Origin: Pedobacter changchengzhani
Lineage (GTDB): Bacteria; Bacteroidota; Bacteroidia; Sphingobacteriales; Sphingobacteriaceae
Reading direction: 5' to 3'
Assembly: GCF_004354365.1 (NCBI RefSeq)
Contig: NZ_SJCY01000004.1
Location: forward strand, 310,001-374,000
DNA length: 64,000 nucleotides
Of this stretch, positions 26,410 through 35,188 are shown piece by piece (positions within the stretch are counted from its first letter, which is position 1; every line of letters starts with the position of its first letter). The position numbers were made by a program, and so were the translations under genes. The notes beneath the pieces are model-generated. The model did no database searches. It worked only from the letters and a program-made list of their open reading frames with translations, and was not told where the DNA came from.

Positions 26410-26486
26410 CTCATAACTCATAACTCATAACTCATAACTCATAACTCAACACTCATATCTCATCACTCATATCTCATCACTCAAAA
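26410..26486. repeat. Heptad array (CTCANNN), 11 units
   Basis: Five CTCATAA units followed by CTCAACA, CTCATAT, CTCATCA, CTCATAT, CTCATCA and CTCAAAA, all in strict 7-base phase. It ends 32 bases before the next gene. Confidence 0.8.
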
Positions 26487-26518
26487 CTAAATTAACATTG
26501 TTTTAAAAAAAATATAAA

Positions 26519-26998
26519 GTGAAAATACTTATTACAGGTGCTAATAGCGCAAAAGCATTAAAATTATTAAAAGCGTTTCCTAATCATTTTGTGCTATTGG
26601 CAGATTATGGAGAGGTTCCGGGTATATCGACAGCAAATTATGCTTTTCAATCTTTAGGCATTTTGAATAAAGAAAGTATTGCACACATTCTGCTTAATTT
26701 TTGTATTACCAATAGCATAGATAGTGTTATCCCAATGCACGAATTTGAAGTTGAACCTATGGCTAAATCTTCGGTTTTATTTAATGAGTACGGCATACAC
26801 GTGCTTTTACCGAGCGATAACCAGCTTTTTAAATATATTAGTAACGAAAAAAACACCTATCAAAACTTTGCTGTTTTTGTGCATGGTGAATGTGTTTTTG
26901 CGAGCGGTAATGAAATATTTATCAAAAGAGAAGAAGAGTTGAATGGTGTTTTTGGCTATAATACCGCTGATGATGATTTTAAACTTTTTACTTTATAA
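26519..26998 (+). CDS. Hypothetical protein resembling a lone pre-ATP-grasp domain
   Basis: A 159-residue protein starting with GTG. The N-terminus 'KILITGANSAKALKLLKAF' is a Rossmann-like nucleotide-binding loop, and 'DSVIPMHEFEVEPMAKSSVLFNEYGIHVLLPS' resembles the end of the pre-ATP-grasp domain of PylC/carbamoyl-phosphate-synthase-like ligases. The ATP-grasp catalytic domain that should follow is absent; the protein ends after about 40 further residues. Two bases separate it from the HAD-like gene, so they form an operon. It could be a decayed ligase or a small binding protein. Confidence 0.6.
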   Translation: MKILITGANSAKALKLLKAFPNHFVLLADYGEVPGISTANYAFQSLGILNKESIAHILLNFCITNSIDSVIPMHEFEVEPMAKSSVLFNEYGIHVLLPSDNQLFKYISNEKNTYQNFAVFVHGECVFASGNEIFIKREEELNGVFGYNTADDDFKLFTL

Positions 26999-27000
26999 CG

Positions 27001-27603
27001 ATGCGCAACGAAGATTTTCTCAAAAATAAACAAATTGCTATTTTAGAACTCGACGATGTTCTATTTCCGAATAAAGACTATTTGTTACAGGTTTATTATC
27101 TTTTTGCCCAATTTATAGAATATACCGAACATCAAAACGCACAAGAAATTTTAGCATTTGCAAAAACAGAATTTCTGCAAAATGGTGCAGATGGATTATT
27201 TGATGAGGTTGCGGGGAAGTTTAAAATCGATGATAAATACCGCTATAATTTCGAACTATTGCATGAAAATGCCCGACTACCTTTAAAGTTACTGTTATTT
27301 GAGAAAATGCTCAAACTTATGCAGGATTTAGTTGTAGAACGGAAAAAAATTTACATCGTAACCAAAGGTAAACCAGAACAGCAACTAAATAAAATTAAAC
27401 AAGTTGAATGGAATGGTTTAGAAAAATATTTAACAGTTTTTTTTAGCGATGAGCTCAATCAGGAAAAATCAGAAACATTTCAAAAAATACTCAATACCAA
27501 TGGTTTAACTGCTAGTGAGGCTTTTGTAGTCGGTGCGAATAATTCGGATAAAAAACAATCTGAAATACTGAATTTACCGTATATTAGTATTGAAAATATC
27601 TAG
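27001..27603 (+). CDS. HAD-fold protein with degenerate catalytic motifs
   Basis: A 200-residue protein with the haloacid dehalogenase fold: motif I at the N-terminus, a helical cap (about 25-90), motif II 'IYIVTKGKPEQ' near 118 and a motif IV-like 'AFVVGANNSDKKQSEI' near 175. In motif I the nucleophilic Asp is replaced by Glu (E16 in 'LELDDVLF') and in motif IV the usual Gly-Asp is Gly-Ala. Phosphatase activity is therefore doubtful; a binding or scaffold role is possible. It is directly coupled to the pre-ATP-grasp-like gene upstream and lies nine bases before the S41 protease gene. Confidence 0.75.
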   Translation: MRNEDFLKNKQIAILELDDVLFPNKDYLLQVYYLFAQFIEYTEHQNAQEILAFAKTEFLQNGADGLFDEVAGKFKIDDKYRYNFELLHENARLPLKLLLFEKMLKLMQDLVVERKKIYIVTKGKPEQQLNKIKQVEWNGLEKYLTVFFSDELNQEKSETFQKILNTNGLTASEAFVVGANNSDKKQSEILNLPYISIENI

Positions 27604-27612
27604 CTAAATTCT

Positions 27613-29079
27613 ATGTTAAATAAATCTACAACCAATAATTTTCTGTTTTTTGGATTATTAGTCTTAATTGCAATTACTTCATCGTGCAAAAAATCTGAAA
27701 CGTCTCAAAATTTGAGCAGAGAAGATTTGACGAAAGATTCTATTTATCTGTATGCGCAACAAACTTATTTTTGGAATGTGGGAATGCCATCTTATGACGC
27801 TTTTAATCCGAGAAAATACAGTTCTAATAATGCCGTACTTGCTGCCTTAAAAGCTTTGCCAAGTACAGGCGGAAAAGATAAATATTCTTTTATTGATAAT
27901 GGTTCTGTTGCAGAGCAACTAAGCGGGGTGAGTGGCGATTACGGTTTTTCAGCTAATTATGACGCTTCAAACTTATTGCGGGTAAAATTTGTTTACGGCA
28001 CTTCGCCGGCTGCAACTGCAGGTTTACAACGTGGTTACCAAATAACGAAAGTAAATGGCCGGACAACCCTTCGCACTAGTCAGGCTGATATTGACAATTT
28101 AAACAACGGTATTTTTGGCAATAACCCAAGCGTTTCTTTAACGGTTGTAAAACCAGATGGTAACCAGCAAGATTTAGTTATTTATCGTGGAAAGTACAAT
28201 ATTAATCCAATTTTATATTCAAATACTTACACCGTTAGTGGTGGTAAAAAGGTAGGATACATCGTCTTTAACAGTTTTACAACCAATTCTGCATCATTAT
28301 TAGATGCTGCTTTTAATAAATTTGCTACTGATGGGATTACGGAGTTAGTGGTTGATTTGCGGTATAACGGGGGAGGCTCTGTCGCAACTTCGCAAGTGCT
28401 TACAAATTTAATCGCGCCAGCCGTTCAAAATGGCAATATAATGTACACAACCTATTGGACTAAAACCATGCAGGATAATCAAGCTACTATTTTGCAGAAT
28501 CAGAAATTTTACGATACCGATGCGAACGGCGTACGTAAATTATACTCTTATTTCGATTATGATTACAGACCAACCCAAGCTGCCGGTAACCAAGAAATTT
28601 TTGTAAAACGAGGAAGTGTGAATGCTTTAACAAGAGTTTATTTTTTAGTGTCTGGTGGAACTGCCTCTGCAAGCGAATTGCTTATTAACAATTTAAAACC
28701 AATAATGGATGTAAAATTAATTGGCAAAAAAACTTATGGTAAGCCAGTTGGATTCTTCTCTATCCGTATTGATAAAAGCGATTTATACATTCCGCAATTT
28801 CAAACGAAAAATTCGGCCAATTTTGGCGATTATTTTGATGGAATGCCCGTTGATAAGGATGTTTCCGATGATTTGACTAAGAACTTTGGTGATGTTACTG
28901 AAAGTTTACTTGCTCAAGCGCTAAATTATTCGGCTAATGGTGCTTTCACATCCTATTTGAGAGATAGTAGTGTAAGTAGTTTATCTGGTTCGGCCAGGCA
29001 ACAGATTGATCAAGCAAATGATCAGCTCGACCATGAGTTTAAAGGCATGGTAGAAAGTAAAAGACCCAATTTTAAATAG
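27613..29079 (+). CDS. S41-family peptidase, lipoprotein
   Basis: A 488-residue C-terminal-processing-type protease. The N-terminal signal ends in a lipobox with C25 ('ITSSC'), so the protein is membrane-anchored outside the cytoplasm. A PDZ-like domain spans about 100-195 ('SPAATAGLQRGYQITKVNGR'), and the S41 catalytic core follows ('VDLRYNGGGSV', then the catalytic Ser in 'GGTASASELL' near 354 and the Lys region 'GKKTYGKPVG' near 373-377). The substrate is unknown. Spacing suggests it belongs to the operon of the two preceding genes. Confidence 0.9.
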   Translation: MLNKSTTNNFLFFGLLVLIAITSSCKKSETSQNLSREDLTKDSIYLYAQQTYFWNVGMPSYDAFNPRKYSSNNAVLAALKALPSTGGKDKYSFIDNGSVAEQLSGVSGDYGFSANYDASNLLRVKFVYGTSPAATAGLQRGYQITKVNGRTTLRTSQADIDNLNNGIFGNNPSVSLTVVKPDGNQQDLVIYRGKYNINPILYSNTYTVSGGKKVGYIVFNSFTTNSASLLDAAFNKFATDGITELVVDLRYNGGGSVATSQVLTNLIAPAVQNGNIMYTTYWTKTMQDNQATILQNQKFYDTDANGVRKLYSYFDYDYRPTQAAGNQEIFVKRGSVNALTRVYFLVSGGTASASELLINNLKPIMDVKLIGKKTYGKPVGFFSIRIDKSDLYIPQFQTKNSANFGDYFDGMPVDKDVSDDLTKNFGDVTESLLAQALNYSANGAFTSYLRDSSVSSLSGSARQQIDQANDQLDHEFKGMVESKRPNFK

Positions 29080-29119
29080 TCTTATCATTATAACTTTCGC
29101 TGTTTAACTCAAATTAATC

Positions 29120-29127
29120 TATTTTTG
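29120..29127 (+). promoter_or_regulatory. -7 promoter element before the 88-residue gene
   Basis: TATTTTTG fits the consensus; a partial -33 match (TTTC at 29095-29098) lies 21 bases upstream. The implied leader is about 80 bases. Confidence 0.4.
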
Positions 29128-29215
29128 CATCAAATTTTAGATTAATTAATTTTTTGGTTGCTTTTGTACTCAAAAATTAATAAGCTTGTTTAACATTAAT
29201 CGTTTAAAAGAAACC

Positions 29216-29482
29216 ATGTCAGTAGAACTTATAGAAAAAGAACACTTAAGCTATTTAAATATTATTCCGTCAACCGAAGATCATACTGAACAATTAACCA
29301 CTAAACTTGCAGATGCACAGCGTTTGGGTAACGAATTTAAATCGAAAGCCACAATCACTTTCAATACAACCATAGGCCCTAAGAAAGTAGAAACTACGGT
29401 TTGGTCGGTTACAGAAAAATATCTTCAATTAAAAAACAACATTCATATTCCGTTAAAAAGTTTAATTGATATTGATTTTTAG
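29216..29482 (+). CDS. Small conserved hypothetical protein, 88 residues
   Basis: A cytoplasmic beta-rich protein without signal peptide ('TFNTTIGPKKVETTVWSVTEKYLQLKNNIHIPLKSLIDIDF' at the C-terminus). The pattern suggests a small PH-like or YopX-like beta fold that describes a setting of 'value versus context', but no family name can be given. The start at 29216 is preferred over an in-frame start at 29186. It lies 57 bases before dprA. Confidence 0.7.
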   Translation: MSVELIEKEHLSYLNIIPSTEDHTEQLTTKLADAQRLGNEFKSKATITFNTTIGPKKVETTVWSVTEKYLQLKNNIHIPLKSLIDIDF

Positions 29483-29539
29483 GCTTTTTTTAAGGACATA
29501 AATCATCCCAAAGTATTTATAACCCTTAGCTTAAAAACA

Positions 29540-30634
29540 ATGAGCACGCTCCACAAAATTGCATTAACCTTTATAAAATCGATAGGGCCTGTAAACGCTA
29601 AAAATTTATTAGCGTACTGTGGCAGCGCCGAAAATGTTTTTTCGGCTACTAAAGCACAGCTTTTACAAATTCCTGGCATTGGACAAAAAACAGTTGAAGC
29701 AATTTTGAATACAAATGCCTTAAAGAGGGCAGAAGAAGAGCTGCTTTTTGTGGAGAAACATGGTATCGAAGTGCTGTTTTTCTCGGACGAAAATTACCCA
29801 AAAAGATTAAAAAACTGTATTGATTCGCCAGTTTTACTTTATTTTAAAGGCAAAGCCGATTTAAACCACACCCGGATTTTAAGTATTGTGGGTACACGAA
29901 ATGCAACGGAATACGGAAAAAACTTGTGTAAACAACTGTGCGAGGTTTTGGCGCCTTACAACGTTTTAATTATAAGTGGTTTAGCTTATGGAATAGATGT
30001 TACGGCTCATAAAGAGTGTATTGCAAATGATATTACTAATATTGGCGTTTTAGGCCATGGATTGGATCGACTTTACCCCCAGTTGCACAAATCAGTTTCG
30101 CAAAAAATGGTTTTAAATGGTGGTCTTTTAACCGAATATCCAACGCAAACCAATCCCGATCGGCAAAATTTTCCTCAACGCAATCGGATAATCGCAGGTA
30201 TTGCCGATGCGACAATAGTTGTGGAAGCATCAATAAAAGGTGGTGCATTAATTACCGCAGAAATCGCCAATTCTTATAATAAAGACGTTTATGCATTTCC
30301 AGGCAGAACCACTGATGTGTTTTCTGAAGGCTGTAATTTTTTAATTAAAACCAATAGGGCAGGGTTAATTAATAATGCAAAAGATTTAATTTATTATTTG
30401 GGTTGGGATGATGAGGTTAAACAACAAAAAATTAGTGCGCAAACTACGCTGAAATTAAATTTAACCGCAAATGAACAAAAGGTTGTAGATACACTCCAAA
30501 ATGGTCAGTTGGCAATTGATGAACTCGCAATAGCATTAAATATTCAGCAAAGTAAACTGGCGATTGTTATATTAACTTTAGAAATGCAGGGAATTATCGT
30601 TTCTCTCCCCGGGAAAGTTTATAAGTTAGCTTAA
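29540..30634 (+). CDS. dprA: DNA-processing protein DprA
   Basis: A 364-residue protein that loads RecA on incoming single-stranded DNA during natural transformation. N-terminal helix-hairpin-helix region ('LLQIPGIGQKTVEAIL', residues about 15-60), Rossmann-like DNA_processg_A domain ('SIVGTRNATEYG', 'ISGLAYGIDVTAHKECI', 'GHGLDRLYP', 'RNRIIAGIADATIVVEA', about 105-285) and a C-terminal winged-helix domain (about 305-364). All expected parts are present. No other competence genes are nearby. Confidence 0.95.
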   Translation: MSTLHKIALTFIKSIGPVNAKNLLAYCGSAENVFSATKAQLLQIPGIGQKTVEAILNTNALKRAEEELLFVEKHGIEVLFFSDENYPKRLKNCIDSPVLLYFKGKADLNHTRILSIVGTRNATEYGKNLCKQLCEVLAPYNVLIISGLAYGIDVTAHKECIANDITNIGVLGHGLDRLYPQLHKSVSQKMVLNGGLLTEYPTQTNPDRQNFPQRNRIIAGIADATIVVEASIKGGALITAEIANSYNKDVYAFPGRTTDVFSEGCNFLIKTNRAGLINNAKDLIYYLGWDDEVKQQKISAQTTLKLNLTANEQKVVDTLQNGQLAIDELAIALNIQQSKLAIVILTLEMQGIIVSLPGKVYKLA

Positions 30635-30767
30635 GTGTTATATTTTTAATAAATCGATATTACTTTTTACAGAATAATCAAACGCTAACGCCGATCAGAA
30701 TTGTAGATTATAAAATAATATTCTTATAATTTCTTCTTTTCAGAATTATGTTTCAAATTAAATATTG

Positions 30768-30801
30768 TTTGTAAAATACTTAATGCCTTTGCTTATTTTT
30801 G
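30768..30801 (+). promoter_or_regulatory. Promoter of cystathionine beta-synthase
   Basis: TTTG (30768-30771), a 22-base spacer and TATTTTTG (30794-30801). The ATG follows after four bases, so the transcript would be leaderless. Confidence 0.6.
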
Positions 30802-30805
30802 ATGC

Positions 30806-32167
30806 ATGTGGTATAATAATATTCTAGAAACTGTTGGCAACACGCCATTGGTTAAATTAAATACAATAACAAAAAATGTTCCCGGTACAATCCTTGCAAA
30901 AATTGAAACCACCAATCCTGGTAACTCAATTAAGGATCGTATGGCGATCAAAATGATTGAAGAAGCAGAAAAGTCTGGAGCGCTTAAGCCAGGCGGAACC
31001 ATAATTGAAGGCACATCGGGCAATACGGGAATGGGTTTAGCGATGGTAGCCATTGTAAAAGGTTACAAGTGTATTTTTACAACTACCGATAAACAATCAA
31101 AAGAAAAGGTAGATGCATTACGAGCTTTTGGAGCCGAAGTAATTGTTTGTCCAACCAATGTTGAGCCAGAAGATCCTCGCTCGTACTATTCAGTTTCTTC
31201 TCGTTTAGAGCGTGAAGTGCCTAACTCTTGGAAACCAAATCAATACGATAATTTAGCAAATTCAAAAGCGCATTACGAACAAACCGGACCTGAAATTTGG
31301 GAACAAACTGAAGGAAAAATTACGCATTTATTGGTTGGTGTGGGTACTGGTGGCACAATCTCTGGAACAGGAAAGTATTTAAAAGAAAAAAATCCGAATA
31401 TCAAAGTTTGGGGCATCGATACTTATGGTTCTGTTTTTAAAAAATATAAAGAGACAGGTGTTTTTGATAAGGATGAAATATATCCATATATAACAGAAGG
31501 AATTGGTGAAGATTTTTTGCCAGCCAATGTTAATTTTGATGTGATTGATTTATTTGAAAAAGTGACGGATAAAGATGCTGCCTTGATGACACGCGAAATC
31601 GCCCGTAGAGAGGGTATTTTTGTTGGTAATTCGGCTGGTGCTGCGGTTGCGGGATTAATTCAACTAAAAGATAAATTGAAGCCAGAAGATGTTGTGGTTA
31701 TTATTTTCCACGACCATGGAAGCCGTTATATGGGCAAAATGTACAACGAAGATTGGCTTCGCGAACGTGGCTTTTTAAAAGATGAGAAACTAACTGCAAA
31801 ATCTATTTTAGCTAAAAAAGGAGATTCGGAAATTTTAACTATCGATGCAAGAAAGTCAGTTTTTGAAGCCATAAATACGATAAAATCGATGAATATTTCA
31901 CAAATTCCAGTTACCCAACAAGGAATGATTGTAGGTAAAATAGCTGAAAGTGATATTTTATCGGCCTTATTAGAAAATCCAGCGCTGAAATCGGCACCGA
32001 TAGAAGACATTATGACCGCAACTTTCCCTTTTGTAGATTTGAATACGTCTATTGATAAAATTTCATCTATGATTAACAGAGAAAATTCTGCAGTTTTGGT
32101 GGAAGACGAGCAGGGAAAAATTAATATTATTACGCAGTACGATATTATACATGCAATTTCGGGGTAG
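30806..32167 (+). CDS. cbs: Cystathionine beta-synthase, PLP enzyme with CBS domain pair
   Basis: A 453-residue enzyme that condenses serine with homocysteine to cystathionine; related O-acetylserine sulfhydrylase activity is also possible. The PLP-binding Lys is K43 in 'NPGNSIKDRM'; the phosphate-binding loops 'EGTSGNTGMGLAM' and 'GVGTGGTISGTGKYLK' are clear. Two CBS domains occupy about 335-453 and may bind a regulatory nucleotide. The start 'MWYNNILETVGNTPLVKLN' is the normal family N-terminus, so the short distance to the promoter is real. No sulfur-metabolism genes are adjacent. Confidence 0.92.
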   Translation: MWYNNILETVGNTPLVKLNTITKNVPGTILAKIETTNPGNSIKDRMAIKMIEEAEKSGALKPGGTIIEGTSGNTGMGLAMVAIVKGYKCIFTTTDKQSKEKVDALRAFGAEVIVCPTNVEPEDPRSYYSVSSRLEREVPNSWKPNQYDNLANSKAHYEQTGPEIWEQTEGKITHLLVGVGTGGTISGTGKYLKEKNPNIKVWGIDTYGSVFKKYKETGVFDKDEIYPYITEGIGEDFLPANVNFDVIDLFEKVTDKDAALMTREIARREGIFVGNSAGAAVAGLIQLKDKLKPEDVVVIIFHDHGSRYMGKMYNEDWLRERGFLKDEKLTAKSILAKKGDSEILTIDARKSVFEAINTIKSMNISQIPVTQQGMIVGKIAESDILSALLENPALKSAPIEDIMTATFPFVDLNTSIDKISSMINRENSAVLVEDEQGKINIITQYDIIHAISG

Positions 32168-32227
32168 GAAATTAAAATTTATTTGTAGAAGTTTTGTAAG
32201 TTATTGATGCACATAATTTTACCAATT

Positions 32228-32296
32228 TGTCATTCTGAGCTTGTCGAAGAACGCGTTAAATTATTATTAGGGCATTTCGACAGGCTCAATGTGACA
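32228..32296. repeat. Dispersed inverted-repeat element
   Basis: Two 21-base arms (32228-32248 and 32276-32296) are inverted copies with four mismatches. They contain TGTCATTCTGAGCTTGTCGAA, a repeat often seen between genes in Bacteroidota. A related half-element lies at 46840-46852. Confidence 0.7.
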
Positions 32297-32345
32297 GACT
32301 CATAATAATTCGATTAACAAACTAACCGTGTGTAAAAAATTTTAT

Positions 32346-33200
32346 CTAGTCGAAAATTTTCTTCGAAAATTCCATCGCTTCATCCCATTTCTCCATGTTA
32401 AGATTTAATTTTTCTCCTTTGGAGGTTAAAAATCGAATAATATCTTCAGTTGGGATATTTCCAGTTAGGTCGTCGGTAGCCATAGGGCAGCCCCCAAAAC
32501 CTTTCAACGCACCATCAATCCTCTTACAGCCAGAATGATAAATGGCTTCAATTTTTTCTAACCTTTGTTCGGGGGTCGAATGTAAGTGAATTCCAATTTC
32601 TGTGTGGTTGTACCGAGCAATTAATTTTGGTAAAATATGTTCTATTTTTTCCACGGTAGAAATGCCAACCGTATCTGCGAGGGATAAAATTTCAACGCCT
32701 TTATTTGTTAATTCATCGGCCCATTTATCAATAATTTCGTAGTTCCATTCATCACCGTAAGGGTTACCAAAACCCATGGATAGATAGACTACGGCTTTTT
32801 TATTGTTTTTGGCACAAATGGAAAGCATTTCTTCAACAACACTTAACGATTGTTTTATACTAGAATGGGTATTGCGTTGCTGAAAAGTTTCGGATATTGA
32901 GAAAGGAAAACCTAAATAGCTGATTTCTGTATGTTTTACAGCAACCTCAACACCACGTAAATTGGCAACAATTGCCAAAAGTTTAGTGTTGGTGTTACCT
33001 AAATCTAAGTTTGCTAAAACTTCGGCAGTATCGGCCATCTGCGGAATCGCTTTTGGCGAAACAAAACTCCCAAAATCAAGTGTGTCAAAACCAACCTGAA
33101 GCAATAAATTCAAATATGCTGTTTTTAGTTGAGTCGGAATAAAATGATGCAAACCTTGCATGGCATCTCTTGGGCACTCAACTAGTTTAAAATCGCTCAT
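32346..33200 (-). CDS. mvaB: Hydroxymethylglutaryl-CoA lyase
   Basis: A 284-residue DRE-TIM-fold lyase that cleaves HMG-CoA to acetyl-CoA and acetoacetate in leucine catabolism. The N-terminal 'KLVECPRDAMQGL' pattern holds the Arg-Asp pair, 'SLADTVGIST' the helix near the metal site, 'GIHLHSTPE' the metal-binding His pair and 'GFGGCPMATDDLTGNIPTED' the catalytic Cys loop. The gene lies one base after the NDH-2 gene on the same strand, so they may be co-transcribed, though their functions are not linked. Confidence 0.9.
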   Translation of the reverse strand: MSDFKLVECPRDAMQGLHHFIPTQLKTAYLNLLLQVGFDTLDFGSFVSPKAIPQMADTAEVLANLDLGNTNTKLLAIVANLRGVEVAVKHTEISYLGFPFSISETFQQRNTHSSIKQSLSVVEEMLSICAKNNKKAVVYLSMGFGNPYGDEWNYEIIDKWADELTNKGVEILSLADTVGISTVEKIEHILPKLIARYNHTEIGIHLHSTPEQRLEKIEAIYHSGCKRIDGALKGFGGCPMATDDLTGNIPTEDIIRFLTSKGEKLNLNMEKWDEAMEFSKKIFD

Positions 33201-33201
33201 T

Positions 33202-34536
33202 TTATAGAGTTTTAACCTCTTTTACGCTCGCTACATCATCTGTTTGGTAATCTATACTTCTATCTTTTGCAAAAGTTCTGATGATTAATCTCGCACCACG
33301 ATCATAACTAAAATAGCTCCAAACCCAGTTGATAAACACAATGATTTTGTTTCTGAACCCAACTAAAGTCATTAAGTGTACAAACATCCATGTAAACCAT
33401 GCAAATACGCCTTGGAAACGTATTTTACCAATATCTACAACAGCTTTATTACGGCCAACGGTAGCCATAGAGCCTTTGTCGAAATATTTAAAGTTCTCCA
33501 ATGGCTTATTCGAAACGAGATTTACTAAATTTTTTGCTAATAAATTTCCCTGTTGTATGGCTGCGGGTGCAACACCGGGATGTCCGTTTGGCGTAGCCTC
33601 GGTAATAATTGCGGCAACATCGCCAATGGCATATATATTTGGATAGCCAACAATTAAATTTTGTTGATCTGTTTTTAATCTGCCACCTCTCACAATTTCT
33701 GCAAGATCTAATCCGGGAATAACTTCACCCTTAACACCTGCACTCCAAATAACAGACGATGTCAAAATAATCGGCTTATCTTGTAAAGTAAGGGTGTGGC
33801 CGTCATAGCCTAAAACTCTGGTGCTGTTCATTACGTTCACACCCATTTCAACCAAAAAGTCTTTTGCTTTGGTTTGTGCCTGAACAGACATTACGCCCAG
33901 CAATTCTGGCGAATTTTCGATTAAATAAATATGTACTTTATTTAAATCAAGTTCGGGGTAATCATTTGGAACAACATGTCTTTTCAATTCGGCAATTGCG
34001 CCTGCTGTTTCAACGCCGGTTGGTCCGCCACCCACAACAACAAAATTTAATAAAGCACTTTTTTTATCAGCATCTTTTTCGATCAACGATTTTTCGAAAT
34101 TTTGCAAAATCATACTCCGCAAATCCAAAGCCTCAGGAATAGATTTCATAGGCATAGAATTTTCTTCAATTTCTTTGTTGCCGAAGAAATTACTGGTAGA
34201 TCCTGTTGCGATAACTAAATAATCATAATTTATTTTTCCAATATCGGTAAGTAAAGCGTTTTCTGATGCAAGTACATCAGTTACTTTAGTTACCCTAAAA
34301 ATAAAATTCTTTTGGGCTCTAAATATTTTACGCAGTGGAAAGGCGATAGAATCCGGTTCTAATCCGCCTGTTGCCACTTGATAAAGCAATGGTTGGAAAG
34401 TGTGATAATTATGCTTATCCAACATCACCACCTGAAAAGGTTTATTTTTTAATCTTTTTGCGAGTTCGATCCCACCAAACCCACCACCAATAATTACTAC
34501 TCTAGGGTATTCACTTTTAGGAAGTTGTAAATCCAT
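33202..34536 (-). CDS. ndh: NADH dehydrogenase type II (NAD(P)/FAD-dependent oxidoreductase)
   Basis: A 444-residue two-dinucleotide-binding flavoprotein. FAD-binding 'VVIIGGGFGGIELAKRL' is near residue 12 and NAD-binding 'FVVVGGGPTGVETAGAIAEL' near 165; 'YAIGDVAAI' completes the FAD site. A C-terminal hydrophobic helix ('FAWFTWMFVHLMTLVGF') anchors it to the membrane. NDH-2 passes electrons from NADH to menaquinone without proton pumping. It is followed after one base by mvaB. Confidence 0.93.
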   Translation of the reverse strand: MDLQLPKSEYPRVVIIGGGFGGIELAKRLKNKPFQVVMLDKHNYHTFQPLLYQVATGGLEPDSIAFPLRKIFRAQKNFIFRVTKVTDVLASENALLTDIGKINYDYLVIATGSTSNFFGNKEIEENSMPMKSIPEALDLRSMILQNFEKSLIEKDADKKSALLNFVVVGGGPTGVETAGAIAELKRHVVPNDYPELDLNKVHIYLIENSPELLGVMSVQAQTKAKDFLVEMGVNVMNSTRVLGYDGHTLTLQDKPIILTSSVIWSAGVKGEVIPGLDLAEIVRGGRLKTDQQNLIVGYPNIYAIGDVAAIITEATPNGHPGVAPAAIQQGNLLAKNLVNLVSNKPLENFKYFDKGSMATVGRNKAVVDIGKIRFQGVFAWFTWMFVHLMTLVGFRNKIIVFINWVWSYFSYDRGARLIIRTFAKDRSIDYQTDDVASVKEVKTL

Positions 34537-34663
34537 TTTTCCTTATATTTATCTAATATGCAATTAACAAAAAGCTAAGTAAATGGTTTGAAAAACAGCA
34601 TTAAACTGCCTCATTAAAATATTTATCTTTTGTTGTGATGAAAAATACATAGGCAAGATCTAA

Positions 34664-35188
34664 TTAAAATTTGCCTAATACTTCGTAGCTTTTTGCATCG
34701 TAAAGTTTAATTTTTTGTTGTTTTTTAATCTGATAAGAAACATTTGGAATGTAAGTTAAGGTATCATTAGATACATATAAAATGTTTTTATCTTGAATAA
34801 TGATTACTATTTTTTTAAGCTGATTATTTGTTTCCTCTACTGAAATCTGTTTAACGGAAATTTTTTTGTTATCAGTAACATACTGCGTTACATTACCCAT
34901 TTTTTTTACGCTGAAACTTCCTCGCCATGCAGCTTTATTAATATCTGCAGCAGTAAAAATTTTTAATTCATTTTCCCAGTCTGCAATTTTTAAAGTTTCG
35001 TGTTCAACGCTTCCGTCAACACTTACCAGCTTTTCTATCGTGGGGTTTAATTTCGTTAACCTTTGGGTTTCCTTATCAAAAAAACCCTTTAAATCGAAGT
35101 ATAATAAAGTAGTATTGGTGTTGTCTGCTTTCGGTTTACACGAGAAACAACACAACACCAATACGAATAAAATGTATTTTTTTTGCAT
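34664..35188 (-). CDS. Hypothetical lipoprotein downstream of gpmI
   Basis: A 174-residue protein with a lipoprotein signal peptide; the lipobox Cys is in 'LVLCCFSCKPK'. The mature part contains beta-strand segments ('WRGSFSVKKMGNVTQYVTDNKKISVKQISVEE') but no family I recognise. Its ATG overlaps the gpmI stop codon as TAATG, so it is coupled to gpmI. Relation to glycolysis is unlikely; the pairing is probably transcriptional convenience. Confidence 0.75.
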   Translation of the reverse strand: MQKKYILFVLVLCCFSCKPKADNTNTTLLYFDLKGFFDKETQRLTKLNPTIEKLVSVDGSVEHETLKIADWENELKIFTAADINKAAWRGSFSVKKMGNVTQYVTDNKKISVKQISVEETNNQLKKIVIIIQDKNILYVSNDTLTYIPNVSYQIKKQQKIKLYDAKSYEVLGKF

